From Thioglobus_B sp964566765 (lineage in GTDB: Bacteria; Pseudomonadota; Gammaproteobacteria; PS1; Pseudothioglobaceae): a stretch of DNA of 34,737 bases. Positions 25,052-33,841 of the stretch are shown one piece after another. The position numbers and the translations under genes were made by a program. The stretch covers positions 1-34,737 of the forward strand of contig CAZMJI010000005.1 of the NCBI GenBank assembly GCA_964566765.1, in the 5' to 3' direction. Numbering within the stretch: position 1 is the stretch's first letter; each line of letters begins with the position of its first letter. The notes beneath the pieces were generated by a model. The model saw only the letters and a list, made by a program, of their open reading frames with translations, had not been told where the DNA came from and did no database searches.

Positions 25052-25839
25052 GATCGGCCTTTAACCAAGCTGCCAACAGCTACAATCAGCATGCCTCTTT
25101 GCAACAAGAGGTGGCCAGGCGACTTGATCAAAAACTTGAGGTGTGCAGTATCCAACCGCAAGTTGTCTTAGATCTGGGCGCGGGCACAGGGCTTTTGTCT
25201 GAACAACTGTCTCAGCGCTTTGCCAATGCACAGCTCATTTGCCTGGACTTTGCCCAAGCATCACTGAAAAACAACCCATCTGAGTACAAACTCTGCGCCA
25301 ATGCACAGCAGTTGCCTTTGGCAGACAATAGTGTGGATCTTATTACCTCCTCACTGATGATGCAGTGGTGTGATGACTTAGCGCAATTATTCTCAGAATG
25401 CTTTAGGGTGTTGAAAGATGATGGTCTTATCCTATTTTCCACCTTTGGTCCTGACACACTGAAAGAGCTTAAGAAAAGCTGGGCGGTGGTGGACAATGAG
25501 CCCCATGTCAATGACTTTATTGACATGCACGATATTGGCGACCAGCTGATGCAAAATGGCTTTCAGTCACCGGTGATGGAGATGGAGATGCTGACCCTAA
25601 CCTATGAGAAAGTCATCGACCTACTAAAAGATCTTAAATTTATTGGCGCTCAAAGCGTGCCTAAGCGCACCAAGGCCTTAACGGGTAAGGACAAATTTAA
25701 ACAGATGATCGAGATGTATGAGCACTACCGCCAAGATGGCAAACTGCCCGCGACCTATGAGGTGCTTTATGGACATGCCTGGAAAAAAACCACAGGCTTG
25801 TCGCCCATCAAACTAGACAACACCCCTGTAGAAGCTTAA
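25039..25839 (+). CDS. bioC: Malonyl-ACP O-methyltransferase BioC
   Basis: BioC methylates malonyl-ACP to start pimelate synthesis for biotin. The 266-residue product begins VRSAFNQAANSYNQHASLQ, typical of BioC, and has the SAM-binding VLDLGAGTGLL (42-52), ANAQQLPLADNSVDLITSS, LFSTFGPDTLKEL and the C-terminal LLKDLKFIGAQSV and YEVLYGHAWKK elements. The start is GTG 25039 with a full AGGAGG 7 bases upstream, overlapping the ZnuA-like end by 13 nt. No other biotin gene is in the window. It ends 7 nt from a convergent gene with no terminator visible. Confidence 0.92.
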   Translation: MSSVRSAFNQAANSYNQHASLQQEVARRLDQKLEVCSIQPQVVLDLGAGTGLLSEQLSQRFANAQLICLDFAQASLKNNPSEYKLCANAQQLPLADNSVDLITSSLMMQWCDDLAQLFSECFRVLKDDGLILFSTFGPDTLKELKKSWAVVDNEPHVNDFIDMHDIGDQLMQNGFQSPVMEMEMLTLTYEKVIDLLKDLKFIGAQSVPKRTKALTGKDKFKQMIEMYEHYRQDGKLPATYEVLYGHAWKKTTGLSPIKLDNTPVEA

Positions 25840-25846
25840 TACTGCC

Positions 25847-26482
25847 TTACTGAATGGTAATCGTTACCTTAGGGAAGTTGATGGTAATGTAGTTACTGGC
25901 GTTAAAGTCAAAAATATTATCCACATCAAAAGCCACATCAATATCCATGGTAGCGGTACTGGCATCCATTACGAACGGCGTGGCAAAAGTGTATTCCATT
26001 TGCACGCCACCAGAGATGGCGGTGGCATTATTGCTGGTCATCTCACTTGAGGGTACGTCGCTAGAGAAATCAATCAAATACGTCATCTCAGTCGGTGTTG
26101 AGAGACCAGATGTGGTTGCTGCTGCTACCGTGCCACTGGCCCAAGAGCCATTCATACAATTCGCACCACTGGTGCCGCAAGCTTTTACTTTAAACTCATC
26201 ATCAACAGTTGCTCTAGCTTTGGTATAAGTACCGTAGGTTAATACCACGCCGGCATCAATCATACTGGCCACCTGCGCACCAGCATCCACCGCTGCAATA
26301 TCGACATAACCGGTATTGGTCTCAGACAATGTATGCCAAGTTGAAGTGGTATTGTTCCACAATTCCATTTTCTTGATGTTTACCTTGTATTGGCTCACAT
26401 TCGACTCATCAATCAGCGCTGCCACTGCATTCAATCCAAACAATACAGCAAATACTGCAGCGATATGTTTTATGCTTCTCAT
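25847..26482 (-). CDS. Secreted beta-rich protein paired with outer-membrane barrel
   Basis: A 211-residue exported protein with a signal peptide (MRSIKHIAAVFAVLFGLNAVAA). The mature chain is rich in Thr, Ser and Asp, looks all-beta, and has two close cysteines (C102, C109). The pattern around YKVNIKKMELWNN, a Trp-His-Thr-Leu turn, VDIAAVDAG and GTYTKARATV resembles DUF4382-type domains; this is a weak match made by eye. There is no lipobox and no C-terminal sorting motif, though it ends in a hydrophobic strand ITINFPKVTITIQ. The ATG is 1 nt past the barrel gene's stop, with AAGAGG inside that gene, so the two are translationally coupled. It may be the surface or periplasmic partner of the barrel. 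Confidence 0.75.
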   Translation of the reverse strand: MRSIKHIAAVFAVLFGLNAVAALIDESNVSQYKVNIKKMELWNNTTSTWHTLSETNTGYVDIAAVDAGAQVASMIDAGVVLTYGTYTKARATVDDEFKVKACGTSGANCMNGSWASGTVAAATTSGLSTPTEMTYLIDFSSDVPSSEMTSNNATAISGGVQMEYTFATPFVMDASTATMDIDVAFDVDNIFDFNASNYITINFPKVTITIQ

Positions 26483-26483
26483 C

Positions 26484-27374
26484 TTAATTACCTCTTGATA
26501 CGGTTACTGATGCTTGAATGGTCTTCTCTAAGACGATCTCATGTCGTCTTTCAACGGCTTGCAATAACTTGCTACGCAGGCCAGACGATGGTAAAGACTT
26601 GGTATTGTCGACCTTGCCAAAGGTGTATTTAAGCTTGGCAAAGCTTCTGTTTTTGTCCTTATCGCTATACTTTTCTTTTTCCATGGTGTGGCCCAGCTCT
26701 AGCAGGGTGTTATTGTTCAGTGGATACGTTAGGCGCACTTGATTATCTTTATAATCACTACGACCAGCGCTGACTGCATCGAATTGTGCATGCGATAGAT
26801 AAACTTTTAGATTTCTGTCACTCGGTAAGATTGAACCACCCACTTCAACATCCCAACCATCTAATGCCTGCTCAAACTCATTGGTTTTAATGGTTTTCTT
26901 GCCAGAGATGGCGTTATAAACATTGGCTCGAACTTCGTAGATATTAGAGATGGCCTCCAAGCCTAGACTCGAACGCTTATGCCCATGCTCAGCCGCATAG
27001 TCATAAAATAAGTTGGCGCCGTACATAATCTTATCTGAAGCAATATTTCGATAACCCAAACCTAGGTTGTAGCTTTGCTCAGAATTTCGATGTCTGGCAT
27101 TCAGTTGATAGAACAACATATCATTGTCAGAGTTTTGCAGAATCGGCTGTACGGTTTCCAGCTCAATGGTCGGCTTAAAACCCTCTTCAATTTGCAACTC
27201 TACCGAAGTTCTTTGCAGCCAGTCGGGCGCATCTGCGTACAGTGCATCCTTTCCTGCATTAACCGCCTTGTTAACCAGATCAGTGGCACTGTTAGCCATA
27301 ACAGGCCCAGAAAGCATCAGTGCCATTGTGGTTGTGGCACTCAAACCAACAACAAGCGTTTTCTTAATATTCAT
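26484..27374 (-). CDS. Inverse-autotransporter-type beta-barrel protein without passenger
   Basis: A 296-residue outer-membrane protein. The signal peptide ends at VMA (residue 27). The rest matches the intimin/invasin inverse autotransporter barrel: WLQRTSVELQIEEGFKP, NLGLGYR, YGANLFYDY, a GHKRSSLGLEA strand, EVRANVYNAISG and DGWDVEVGGSILP. In intimin the barrel is followed by a linker and a long chain of Ig-like passenger domains. Here the chain stops about 45 residues after the last strand, at AVERRHEIVLEKT and a short tail, so no passenger exists. The next gene, 1 nt away, is secreted on its own. Its role could be surface anchoring or a pore; this is not established. Confidence 0.82.
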   Translation of the reverse strand: MNIKKTLVVGLSATTTMALMLSGPVMANSATDLVNKAVNAGKDALYADAPDWLQRTSVELQIEEGFKPTIELETVQPILQNSDNDMLFYQLNARHRNSEQSYNLGLGYRNIASDKIMYGANLFYDYAAEHGHKRSSLGLEAISNIYEVRANVYNAISGKKTIKTNEFEQALDGWDVEVGGSILPSDRNLKVYLSHAQFDAVSAGRSDYKDNQVRLTYPLNNNTLLELGHTMEKEKYSDKDKNRSFAKLKYTFGKVDNTKSLPSSGLRSKLLQAVERRHEIVLEKTIQASVTVSRGN

Positions 27375-27470
27375 ACACTGTTCCCTATTAAAAGGTTGAT
27401 AAAACAGATTGAATTATAAAGGAAAATCAAACAATAGCTATCAGGGTTTTTCCTTATGATTACGAATACG
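27375..27470 (-). promoter_or_regulatory. Spacer after nuoN: inverted repeat and -10 box
   Basis: AAGGAAAA (27419-27426) and TTTTCCTT (27448-27455) form an 8-bp AT-rich inverted repeat with a 21-base loop, possibly a weak terminator for nuo. TATAAT lies at 27418-27413 on the minus strand with a poor -35 box, a candidate promoter for the barrel gene. GGAA precedes its ATG. Confidence 0.3.
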
Positions 27471-28943
27471 CTAGAACAGCGACTTAGCCAACTGCATCCA
27501 GAAGTCTGGGAATAAACCCACCACCAGAATCAATACCGCATTGATTGACAATACCAGTTGCATATCCATTGGCGCTGACACTTCGGTGGTTTTTTCTGGC
27601 TCATCGAAGTACATAGACTTGATGATCTGTAGGTAGTAGTAGGCACTGATCACCGCAAACACCACGGCAATGACGGCAATGGTGACAAAGCCTGCGGCTA
27701 CCACTTGTTGCAGCACAAACAACTTGGAGTAAAAACCAATAAATGGTGGTACGCCAGCCATTGAAAACATCACCACTAGCATCATCAGCGCGAACCAAGG
27801 CGATTGCTTGCTCAAGCCTTTGTAGTCGGTAATCAAATCGGCTTCATAGCCTTTTTTGTTCAGTAGGATGATCACACCGAAGGCAGCCAAACTCATCAGC
27901 ACGTAGGCCAGTACGTAAAACGCCGCCGAGGCATAGCCGCTGATCAAGCCAGTGGCAAAGCCCAGCATAATAAAACCAATATGCGAGATGGTAGAGTAAG
28001 CCAACATGCGCTTGATGTTGGTTTGCATCAAAGCCACCACAGAACCCAATGCGATCGATAGTACAGCCAAAATCATAAACAGATCTGACCAATAGGCTTG
28101 CATTGCCCCTAGGCCATCAATCAAAATACGTACTAGCATCGCCACTGCGGCAATTTTCGGCACGGTTGAGATAAACATGGTGATCGCCGTTGGTGAGCCT
28201 TGATACACATCTGGTACCCAGTTGTGGAATGGCACAGCACCCAGTTTAAAGGCGATACCAATTACCAAGAACACCAGACCAAAGTTGACGATCAATGTTT
28301 CTCTACTATCCAATGTATTGCCGCTAACAAATGCCGCAATCTCGCTGATATTTAAATGGCCACTAATGCCGTAGATCATACTCATGCCATAAAGCAGTAG
28401 ACCTGAGGCGATCGCACCCAGAACAAAATACTTAAGCGCCGATTCAACCGCATCAGAACGCTCGCGTGCAATGGCAATCAGCGTGTAGAGTGATAGCGAT
28501 AAAATCTCCAAACCTAAGTACAGCGTGAGTAAGCTGTAGCCAGAGACCATGACCATCATGCCTAGTACCGATAATAACACCAAGGTAAAGAATTCACCTC
28601 TTAGTAGGCCGTGCACCTGCAAGTAGTAGCGTGAATAGACCATGGTCACCATGGTGGCGCCCAACATAAAGACTTTAAACACCGAGGCCAGATTGTCGAC
28701 CACAAACGAATCACTAAAAATCGTCCCCTCTGTGCCAATCAAGTTAAAGGCAAACACAGCAGCAGTCAATAGACTGAGTTGAGTTAGGTAGTAGCTAACC
28801 TGCTTAAAGCGCTGGGTTAAAAACAGATCCAATAGCAGAATCACCACAATGGCGCTGAGTAAGAAAATCTCTGGCAAGGCTAGCCATAGCGAGGCCACAT
28901 CAAATGGAAAGAACTTTAATGATTCAATAGTCATGGTGTTCAT
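27471..28943 (-). CDS. nuoN: NADH-quinone oxidoreductase subunit N
   Basis: One of three antiporter-like membrane subunits of complex I that carry proton pumping. The 490-residue product has about 14 helices, the conserved lysine/glutamate helices (YLGLEILSLSLYTL with the key glutamate, FKLGAVPFHNWVPDVYQG) and the broken-helix segment. It is the last nuo gene in the run and overlaps the nuoM end by 4 nt. The end of the operon is marked only by a weak inverted repeat. Confidence 0.96.
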   Translation of the reverse strand: MNTMTIESLKFFPFDVASLWLALPEIFLLSAIVVILLLDLFLTQRFKQVSYYLTQLSLLTAAVFAFNLIGTEGTIFSDSFVVDNLASVFKVFMLGATMVTMVYSRYYLQVHGLLRGEFFTLVLLSVLGMMVMVSGYSLLTLYLGLEILSLSLYTLIAIARERSDAVESALKYFVLGAIASGLLLYGMSMIYGISGHLNISEIAAFVSGNTLDSRETLIVNFGLVFLVIGIAFKLGAVPFHNWVPDVYQGSPTAITMFISTVPKIAAVAMLVRILIDGLGAMQAYWSDLFMILAVLSIALGSVVALMQTNIKRMLAYSTISHIGFIMLGFATGLISGYASAAFYVLAYVLMSLAAFGVIILLNKKGYEADLITDYKGLSKQSPWFALMMLVVMFSMAGVPPFIGFYSKLFVLQQVVAAGFVTIAVIAVVFAVISAYYYLQIIKSMYFDEPEKTTEVSAPMDMQLVLSINAVLILVVGLFPDFWMQLAKSLF

Positions 28944-30445
28944 AATTTAGAAGTTAAAGCTTGATTGAGTAGATGCTCGATGGAAACATGCATTACTTCA
29001 ATCACTGGTTGTGGATAAATACCCATGATCACCACGGCTAAGGCCAGTAGCGACAAGATGGCAAATTCACGCCCATTAATATCACTGAGGGTATTAACCG
29101 CATCGTTCACCACCGGACCCCAGAAGACGCGCTTCACCATCCACAAGGTGTAGGCTGCACCCACGATCAAGGTAGTGGCTGCCAAGACCGCATACCAAAC
29201 ATTGGCCTGCATAGCGCCTAGGATCACCATAAACTCACCGACAAAACCTGAGGTGCCTGGTAGGCCTGCATTGGCCATGGCAAATAGCACCGCAAAACCG
29301 GTGAATTTTGGCATCGAGTTAACCACGCCACCATAGGTAGAAATCTCTCTTGAGTGCAGGCGGTCATACAGTACACCCACCACTAGGAACATGGCGGCTG
29401 AAATGAAACCATGTGAAATCATCTGCACCATCGCACCCTCTAGACCCAGCAGTGCACCCTCAGCGCTATCTGGTCGATAGGCCAGGAACAAGGCAAACAC
29501 ACCCAGGGTCACAAAACCCATGTGTGAGATTGACGAATAAGCAATCAGCTTCTTCATATCGCGCTGAACCAGGGCAACAAAACCAATGTAAACCACAGCA
29601 ATCAAAGACAAGATGATCACCACATCAGAGAACTGTAAAGAAGCGTCTGGTGTAATTGGCAATGAAAAACGGAAGAAACCATAACCACCCATCTTCAACA
29701 TAATCGCTGCCAGGATCACCGAACCACCGGTTGGCGCTTGTACGTGCGCATCCGGTAGCCAAGTGTGCACCGGGAACATCGGCACCTTGACCGCAAAGGC
29801 CAAGAAGAACGCCCAGAAGATCCAAGCCTGCTCAATTTGAGTGAGGCCCAAGTTATGCATATCCAAGATGCCAAATGAACCGCCTTGGTTATACATGTAG
29901 ATCAGCGATACTAGCATGAATACCGAGCCTAGGAAGGTATACAAGAAGAACTTAATCGCCGCATAAACACGGTTATCGCCACCCCAAATACCCACAATCA
30001 GTAGCATTGGAATCAGCGAGGCTTCCCAGAAAGCGTAGAACAAAATGGCGTCTAGCGCTGAGAACACACCAATAATCAGGCCTTCCATCATCAAGAAAGC
30101 CGCCATATATTGCGACACACGGTTTTGAATCACTTCCCAGGCAGCCACAATCACCAAGATGGTTGAGAACGTGGTCAGGATAATCAGCGGCATGGAGATG
30201 CCGTCTACACCCAGGTGGTAATAAATATTAAACTGAGAAATCCAGCTGGCTTTTTCCTCAAACTGCATCAGGTGCGTGCTGCTATCAAAGCCGCTCCATA
30301 GGCCTAGTGACAAAACGAACACCACCAAGGTGATGACTACAGACGCCCAGCGCGCTGTCTGCGCACGCTCATCGCCTAGCAGTAGCACCAGTCCGCCACC
30401 AATAATCGGCAGCCAAATTAATAAACTAAGTAGTGAATTTTCCAT
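28940..30445 (-). CDS. nuoM: NADH-quinone oxidoreductase subunit M
   Basis: Antiporter-like proton-pumping subunit. The 501-residue product has the quinone-arm family motifs YHLGVDGISMPLIILTTF, FYAFWEASLIPMLLIVG (key glutamate), KVPMFPVHTWLPDAHVQAP and KKLIAYSSISHMGF. The length is standard. It starts 2 nt after nuoL and overlaps nuoN by 4 nt. Confidence 0.97.
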   Translation of the reverse strand: MENSLLSLLIWLPIIGGGLVLLLGDERAQTARWASVVITLVVFVLSLGLWSGFDSSTHLMQFEEKASWISQFNIYYHLGVDGISMPLIILTTFSTILVIVAAWEVIQNRVSQYMAAFLMMEGLIIGVFSALDAILFYAFWEASLIPMLLIVGIWGGDNRVYAAIKFFLYTFLGSVFMLVSLIYMYNQGGSFGILDMHNLGLTQIEQAWIFWAFFLAFAVKVPMFPVHTWLPDAHVQAPTGGSVILAAIMLKMGGYGFFRFSLPITPDASLQFSDVVIILSLIAVVYIGFVALVQRDMKKLIAYSSISHMGFVTLGVFALFLAYRPDSAEGALLGLEGAMVQMISHGFISAAMFLVVGVLYDRLHSREISTYGGVVNSMPKFTGFAVLFAMANAGLPGTSGFVGEFMVILGAMQANVWYAVLAATTLIVGAAYTLWMVKRVFWGPVVNDAVNTLSDINGREFAILSLLALAVVIMGIYPQPVIEVMHVSIEHLLNQALTSKL

Positions 30446-30447
30446 TA

Positions 30448-32412
30448 TTAAAGCTCAAGTAACGGTCTGTCGCCTGCAAACAACACCCAGGTTAGAATAA
30501 TCAACAAACTAAAAATCATAAAGAAGGCATAGTGGTAAACATAGCCGGTCTGCACGGGACGAATCACCGCACCAATAAAGCCCACCAATTTGGCTGAACC
30601 ATTCACCACCAACTTATCAATCAGACCAGCATCGGATACTTTCCATAGGAAATTACCCAGTTTCTTCACGCCTTGTACAAACACGATGTCATTAAAGCGG
30701 TCAAAACCGTAGAGTGAGTCCAGTACGTAGTAGCTGCGATGACACTTCTGTTTCACTTTCTCTGCCAAGTCGGTACGCTTTAAGGCGAAGAAATAAGCTG
30801 CCAGTGCACCAGCGACCATCATCCAGAATGGCCAGGTCACCAAGGCGTGTGAGATCATGCCCAGCGCCCCGTGGAAACTCTCAGAAAGCTGCGCCATGGC
30901 GCTGTGCTTAGTGCTGTCAATGGTAATTGCATTATCCAACCAGCCGCTAAAGAGCATCGGATCAATGGTAAAGAAACCGATCACCGCCGATGGGATGGCT
31001 AGTGCAATCAGTGGTATAGTGATCGATGGTGCGGATTCATGCAGGTGTTCTTCGGTGTGATGATCCACACGCGACTCGCCGTGGAAGACGATAAAGAACA
31101 TGCGCAGTGAATAGAACGCAGTAATAAACACGCCCAAGATTACGGCCACATAGACCCAATCGGCATACGGTAAGCTAGACAGGTGCACCGCTTCAATAAT
31201 CATGTCTTTTGAATAGAAGCCGGCAAAACCCGGGAAACCAATCAGTGCCAGGGTACCAATCAGTGAGGTCCAATAGGTAATTGGCATCTTATCTTTTAGC
31301 GCACCCATCTTACGAATGTCTTGCTCATGATGCATGGCCACGATGACCGAGCCAGCCGCTAAGAACAACAAGGCCTTAAAGAAAGCATGGGTCATTAGGT
31401 GGAAGATTGCCACCGAATAAGCACTCACACCCAAGGCAACGGTCATATAACCCAGTTGTGACAAGGTTGAATAGGCCACCACGCGTTTAATATCGTTTTG
31501 CACAATGCCTAGTAGACCCATAAATAAGGCTGTGATCGCACCGATCACCATGACCACGGTTAGCGCCACGTCACTGAGTTCAAACATTGGTGACATGCGC
31601 GATACCATAAAGATACCGGCGGTTACCATGGTTGCAGCGTGGATCAGTGCTGAGATTGGCGTTGGACCTTCCATCGAACCCGGTAGCCAAACATGTAGTG
31701 GCACCTGCGCCGATTTACCCATGGCACCGACAAATAGCAGTAGACAAATCACGGTAATCAGAGAGGTACCCCAAAGGGTCTCACCACTGGCATTACTCAG
31801 GTTGGCAAACACTTCGACATAATCCAGGGAATCAAAATGCATCAGCACCAAGGCAATACCTAATAGGAAGCCAAAATCACCCACACGGTTAACCAAAAAG
31901 GCTTTTAAGTTGGCTTCAACGGCTGAGTCTTTGTAGTGCCAAAAACCAATCAATAAATATGACACCAAGCCAACCGCTTCCCAGCCGAAGAACAGCTGCA
32001 TAAAGTTGTTTGACATCACCAGCATAAACATCGAGAAGGTGAAGAGCGAGATGTAGCTAAAGAACTTGGTGTAGTCCTTGTCATCGTGCATATAGCCAAT
32101 GGTGTAGATGTGTACCATCAAAGACACGAATGAGACCACCACCAGCATGACGGCGGTTAGGTTGTCCACCAAGAAGCCGACACTCACGTTCAGCGAGCCA
32201 ATTTGCATCCAAGTGTAGATGTTCTCGTTAAACACTGGATTGCCTTCTAGTACATGGTGATTAAAGGCATAGAACGACAATACGGTTGAGATGGCCACAC
32301 CAATAATGGTCACCCAATGCGTCACGCTGCGGCCCAGCATGCGACCAAAGAATCCGGCAATAATACTGCCCAGTAGTGGTGCCAGCGCGATTGTTAGATA
32401 TAAACTTTCCAT
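30448..32412 (-). CDS. nuoL: NADH-quinone oxidoreductase subunit L
   Basis: The distal antiporter-like pump subunit. The 654-residue product has GFLVDNLTAVMLVVV, LFFGWEAVGLVSYLLIGFW (key glutamate), SAQVPLHVWLPGSMEGPTPISALIHAATMV and IKRVVAYSTLSQLGYM. The C-terminal extension that forms the long lateral helix is present (the region after residue 500, ending WVLFAGDRPLLEL). It lies 2 nt after nuoK. Confidence 0.97.
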   Translation of the reverse strand: MESLYLTIALAPLLGSIIAGFFGRMLGRSVTHWVTIIGVAISTVLSFYAFNHHVLEGNPVFNENIYTWMQIGSLNVSVGFLVDNLTAVMLVVVSFVSLMVHIYTIGYMHDDKDYTKFFSYISLFTFSMFMLVMSNNFMQLFFGWEAVGLVSYLLIGFWHYKDSAVEANLKAFLVNRVGDFGFLLGIALVLMHFDSLDYVEVFANLSNASGETLWGTSLITVICLLLFVGAMGKSAQVPLHVWLPGSMEGPTPISALIHAATMVTAGIFMVSRMSPMFELSDVALTVVMVIGAITALFMGLLGIVQNDIKRVVAYSTLSQLGYMTVALGVSAYSVAIFHLMTHAFFKALLFLAAGSVIVAMHHEQDIRKMGALKDKMPITYWTSLIGTLALIGFPGFAGFYSKDMIIEAVHLSSLPYADWVYVAVILGVFITAFYSLRMFFIVFHGESRVDHHTEEHLHESAPSITIPLIALAIPSAVIGFFTIDPMLFSGWLDNAITIDSTKHSAMAQLSESFHGALGMISHALVTWPFWMMVAGALAAYFFALKRTDLAEKVKQKCHRSYYVLDSLYGFDRFNDIVFVQGVKKLGNFLWKVSDAGLIDKLVVNGSAKLVGFIGAVIRPVQTGYVYHYAFFMIFSLLIILTWVLFAGDRPLLEL

Positions 32413-32414
32413 GC

Positions 32415-32720
32415 TTACCCCTTCAACGTACTGGTGACATCAACATTAATCGAGCCACGATTTCTAAATAGTAGCGTTAGAATCGCCAAACCAATCGCCA
32501 CCTCGGCGGCTGCCACCGTCAAGATAAAGAACACAAAGATCTGCCCTGCCTCGTTACCCAAGAAGTGAGAGAAGGCAATAAAGTTGGTGTTAACCGCCAA
32601 TAGAATCAACTCAACGCACATCAGTAGCGTAATGATATTGGTACGATTGATAAAAATACCCACCAAGCCAATGCAGAAAATAACACTGCCTAAAATCAGA
32701 TAGTCGCTTAAGGCAATCAT
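32415..32720 (-). CDS. nuoK: NADH-quinone oxidoreductase subunit K
   Basis: A small membrane subunit with three helices. At 101 residues it is the normal length. The two functional glutamates are visible: E in LLMCVELILLAVNTNFIAF and E in TVAAAEVAIGLAILTLLFR. It overlaps the nuoJ stop by 4 nt and is followed 2 nt later by nuoL. Confidence 0.97.
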   Translation of the reverse strand: MIALSDYLILGSVIFCIGLVGIFINRTNIITLLMCVELILLAVNTNFIAFSHFLGNEAGQIFVFFILTVAAAEVAIGLAILTLLFRNRGSINVDVTSTLKG

Positions 32721-33331
32721 GACTTATCCTCCTTGTTTGTGGTGATCGACACCAGGCGAACACGGTCTTTAGCGCTCACACTAACCTGCTCGGAAATATT
32801 TTGTTTCTTGCGATCCACCTCTTTTCGATGTACCAGGGTAATCGCTGCAATAATCGCAATCAGTAGCAACACCGCAGCCAACTCAAATGGATAGATGTAT
32901 ACGGTATAGAGCTGTAGTGCCAGCTCGGTGATATTACTATAATCCGCACCATGGCGCTCAGGGGCGGCTACCACCTCTAGACCAAATTGTGCATCGCCCA
33001 AGACCAGAATCATCTCGGCAATAATAATCAGCGCCACCGCCAAGCCTAATGGCAAATAGCCGGCAAACTTGGCGCGCAAGGTGGACTTGTCGATATTCAG
33101 CATCTTGATCACAAATAGGAACAGTACCATCACCGCGCCCACATAGACTAGGATCAATGTGACGGCTAAAAATTCTGCCTCAAGCAGAATCCAAATACCG
33201 GCTGCCGAGAAAAACGCCCAGACCAAGAACAGTGCCGCCTTGGCCGCATTACGCGAGAAAATCATCGCCAGCGAACTGACCACCAGTCCAAGCGATAAGA
33301 TATAAAAAATTACGTTTTCAACACTCATCAT
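32717..33331 (-). CDS. nuoJ: NADH-quinone oxidoreductase subunit J
   Basis: A membrane subunit linking the quinone site to the pumps. The 204-residue product has five hydrophobic helices, including LILVYVGAVMVLFLFVIKML, which matches the conserved pi-bulge helix, and a hydrophilic C-terminal tail rich in Lys and Arg. It starts 5 nt after nuoI. Confidence 0.95.
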   Translation of the reverse strand: MMSVENVIFYILSLGLVVSSLAMIFSRNAAKAALFLVWAFFSAAGIWILLEAEFLAVTLILVYVGAVMVLFLFVIKMLNIDKSTLRAKFAGYLPLGLAVALIIIAEMILVLGDAQFGLEVVAAPERHGADYSNITELALQLYTVYIYPFELAAVLLLIAIIAAITLVHRKEVDRKKQNISEQVSVSAKDRVRLVSITTNKEDKS

Positions 33332-33336
33332 AGCCT

Positions 33337-33828
33337 CTATCGATACTTGGCATCTTCAAGCTTGGCTTGATTGATTGCCTGTTCATTCTCTTCACCTACT
33401 TCCAGCAAACGCTCTTTGGTCATCACACTGCCGCGTCTTGATTCAAAGGCATAATCAAAGATTTGCGTCTCCACAATCGCATCCACCGGACAAGCTTCTT
33501 CACAAAAACCGCAAAAAATACACTTAAACAGGTCGATGTCATAACGTGTGGTGCGACGACTGCCGTCGTCTCTCATCTCCGATTCAATGGTAATCGCATT
33601 AGCCGGACAAGTTGCCTCGCACAACTTACACGCGATACAACGCTCTTCACCATTTGGGTAGCGACGCAGTGCGTGCAGACCTCTGAATCTTGGTGAAATT
33701 GGCGTTCTCTCCTCAGGATATTGAACGGTGATTTTCTTGTTAACAAATTCCGTTGCGGTAATCTTCATACCGCCACGTAGCTCCCCCAGGGTAAAGTCTT
33801 TTGCCAGTTTTTTTAGTGCTTTAATCAT
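33337..33828 (-). CDS. nuoI: NADH-quinone oxidoreductase subunit I
   Basis: The peripheral-arm ferredoxin-like subunit that carries clusters N6a and N6b toward N2. The 163-residue product has two complete 4Fe-4S motifs, CIACKLCEATCP and CIFCGFCEEACP. The RFRGLHALRRYPNGEE lead-in and the C-terminal MTKERLLE are typical of the alpha/gammaproteobacterial form. It is 13 nt after nuoH. Confidence 0.97.
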   Translation of the reverse strand: MIKALKKLAKDFTLGELRGGMKITATEFVNKKITVQYPEERTPISPRFRGLHALRRYPNGEERCIACKLCEATCPANAITIESEMRDDGSRRTTRYDIDLFKCIFCGFCEEACPVDAIVETQIFDYAFESRRGSVMTKERLLEVGEENEQAINQAKLEDAKYR

Positions 33829-33841
33829 ACGTCACCCCACC

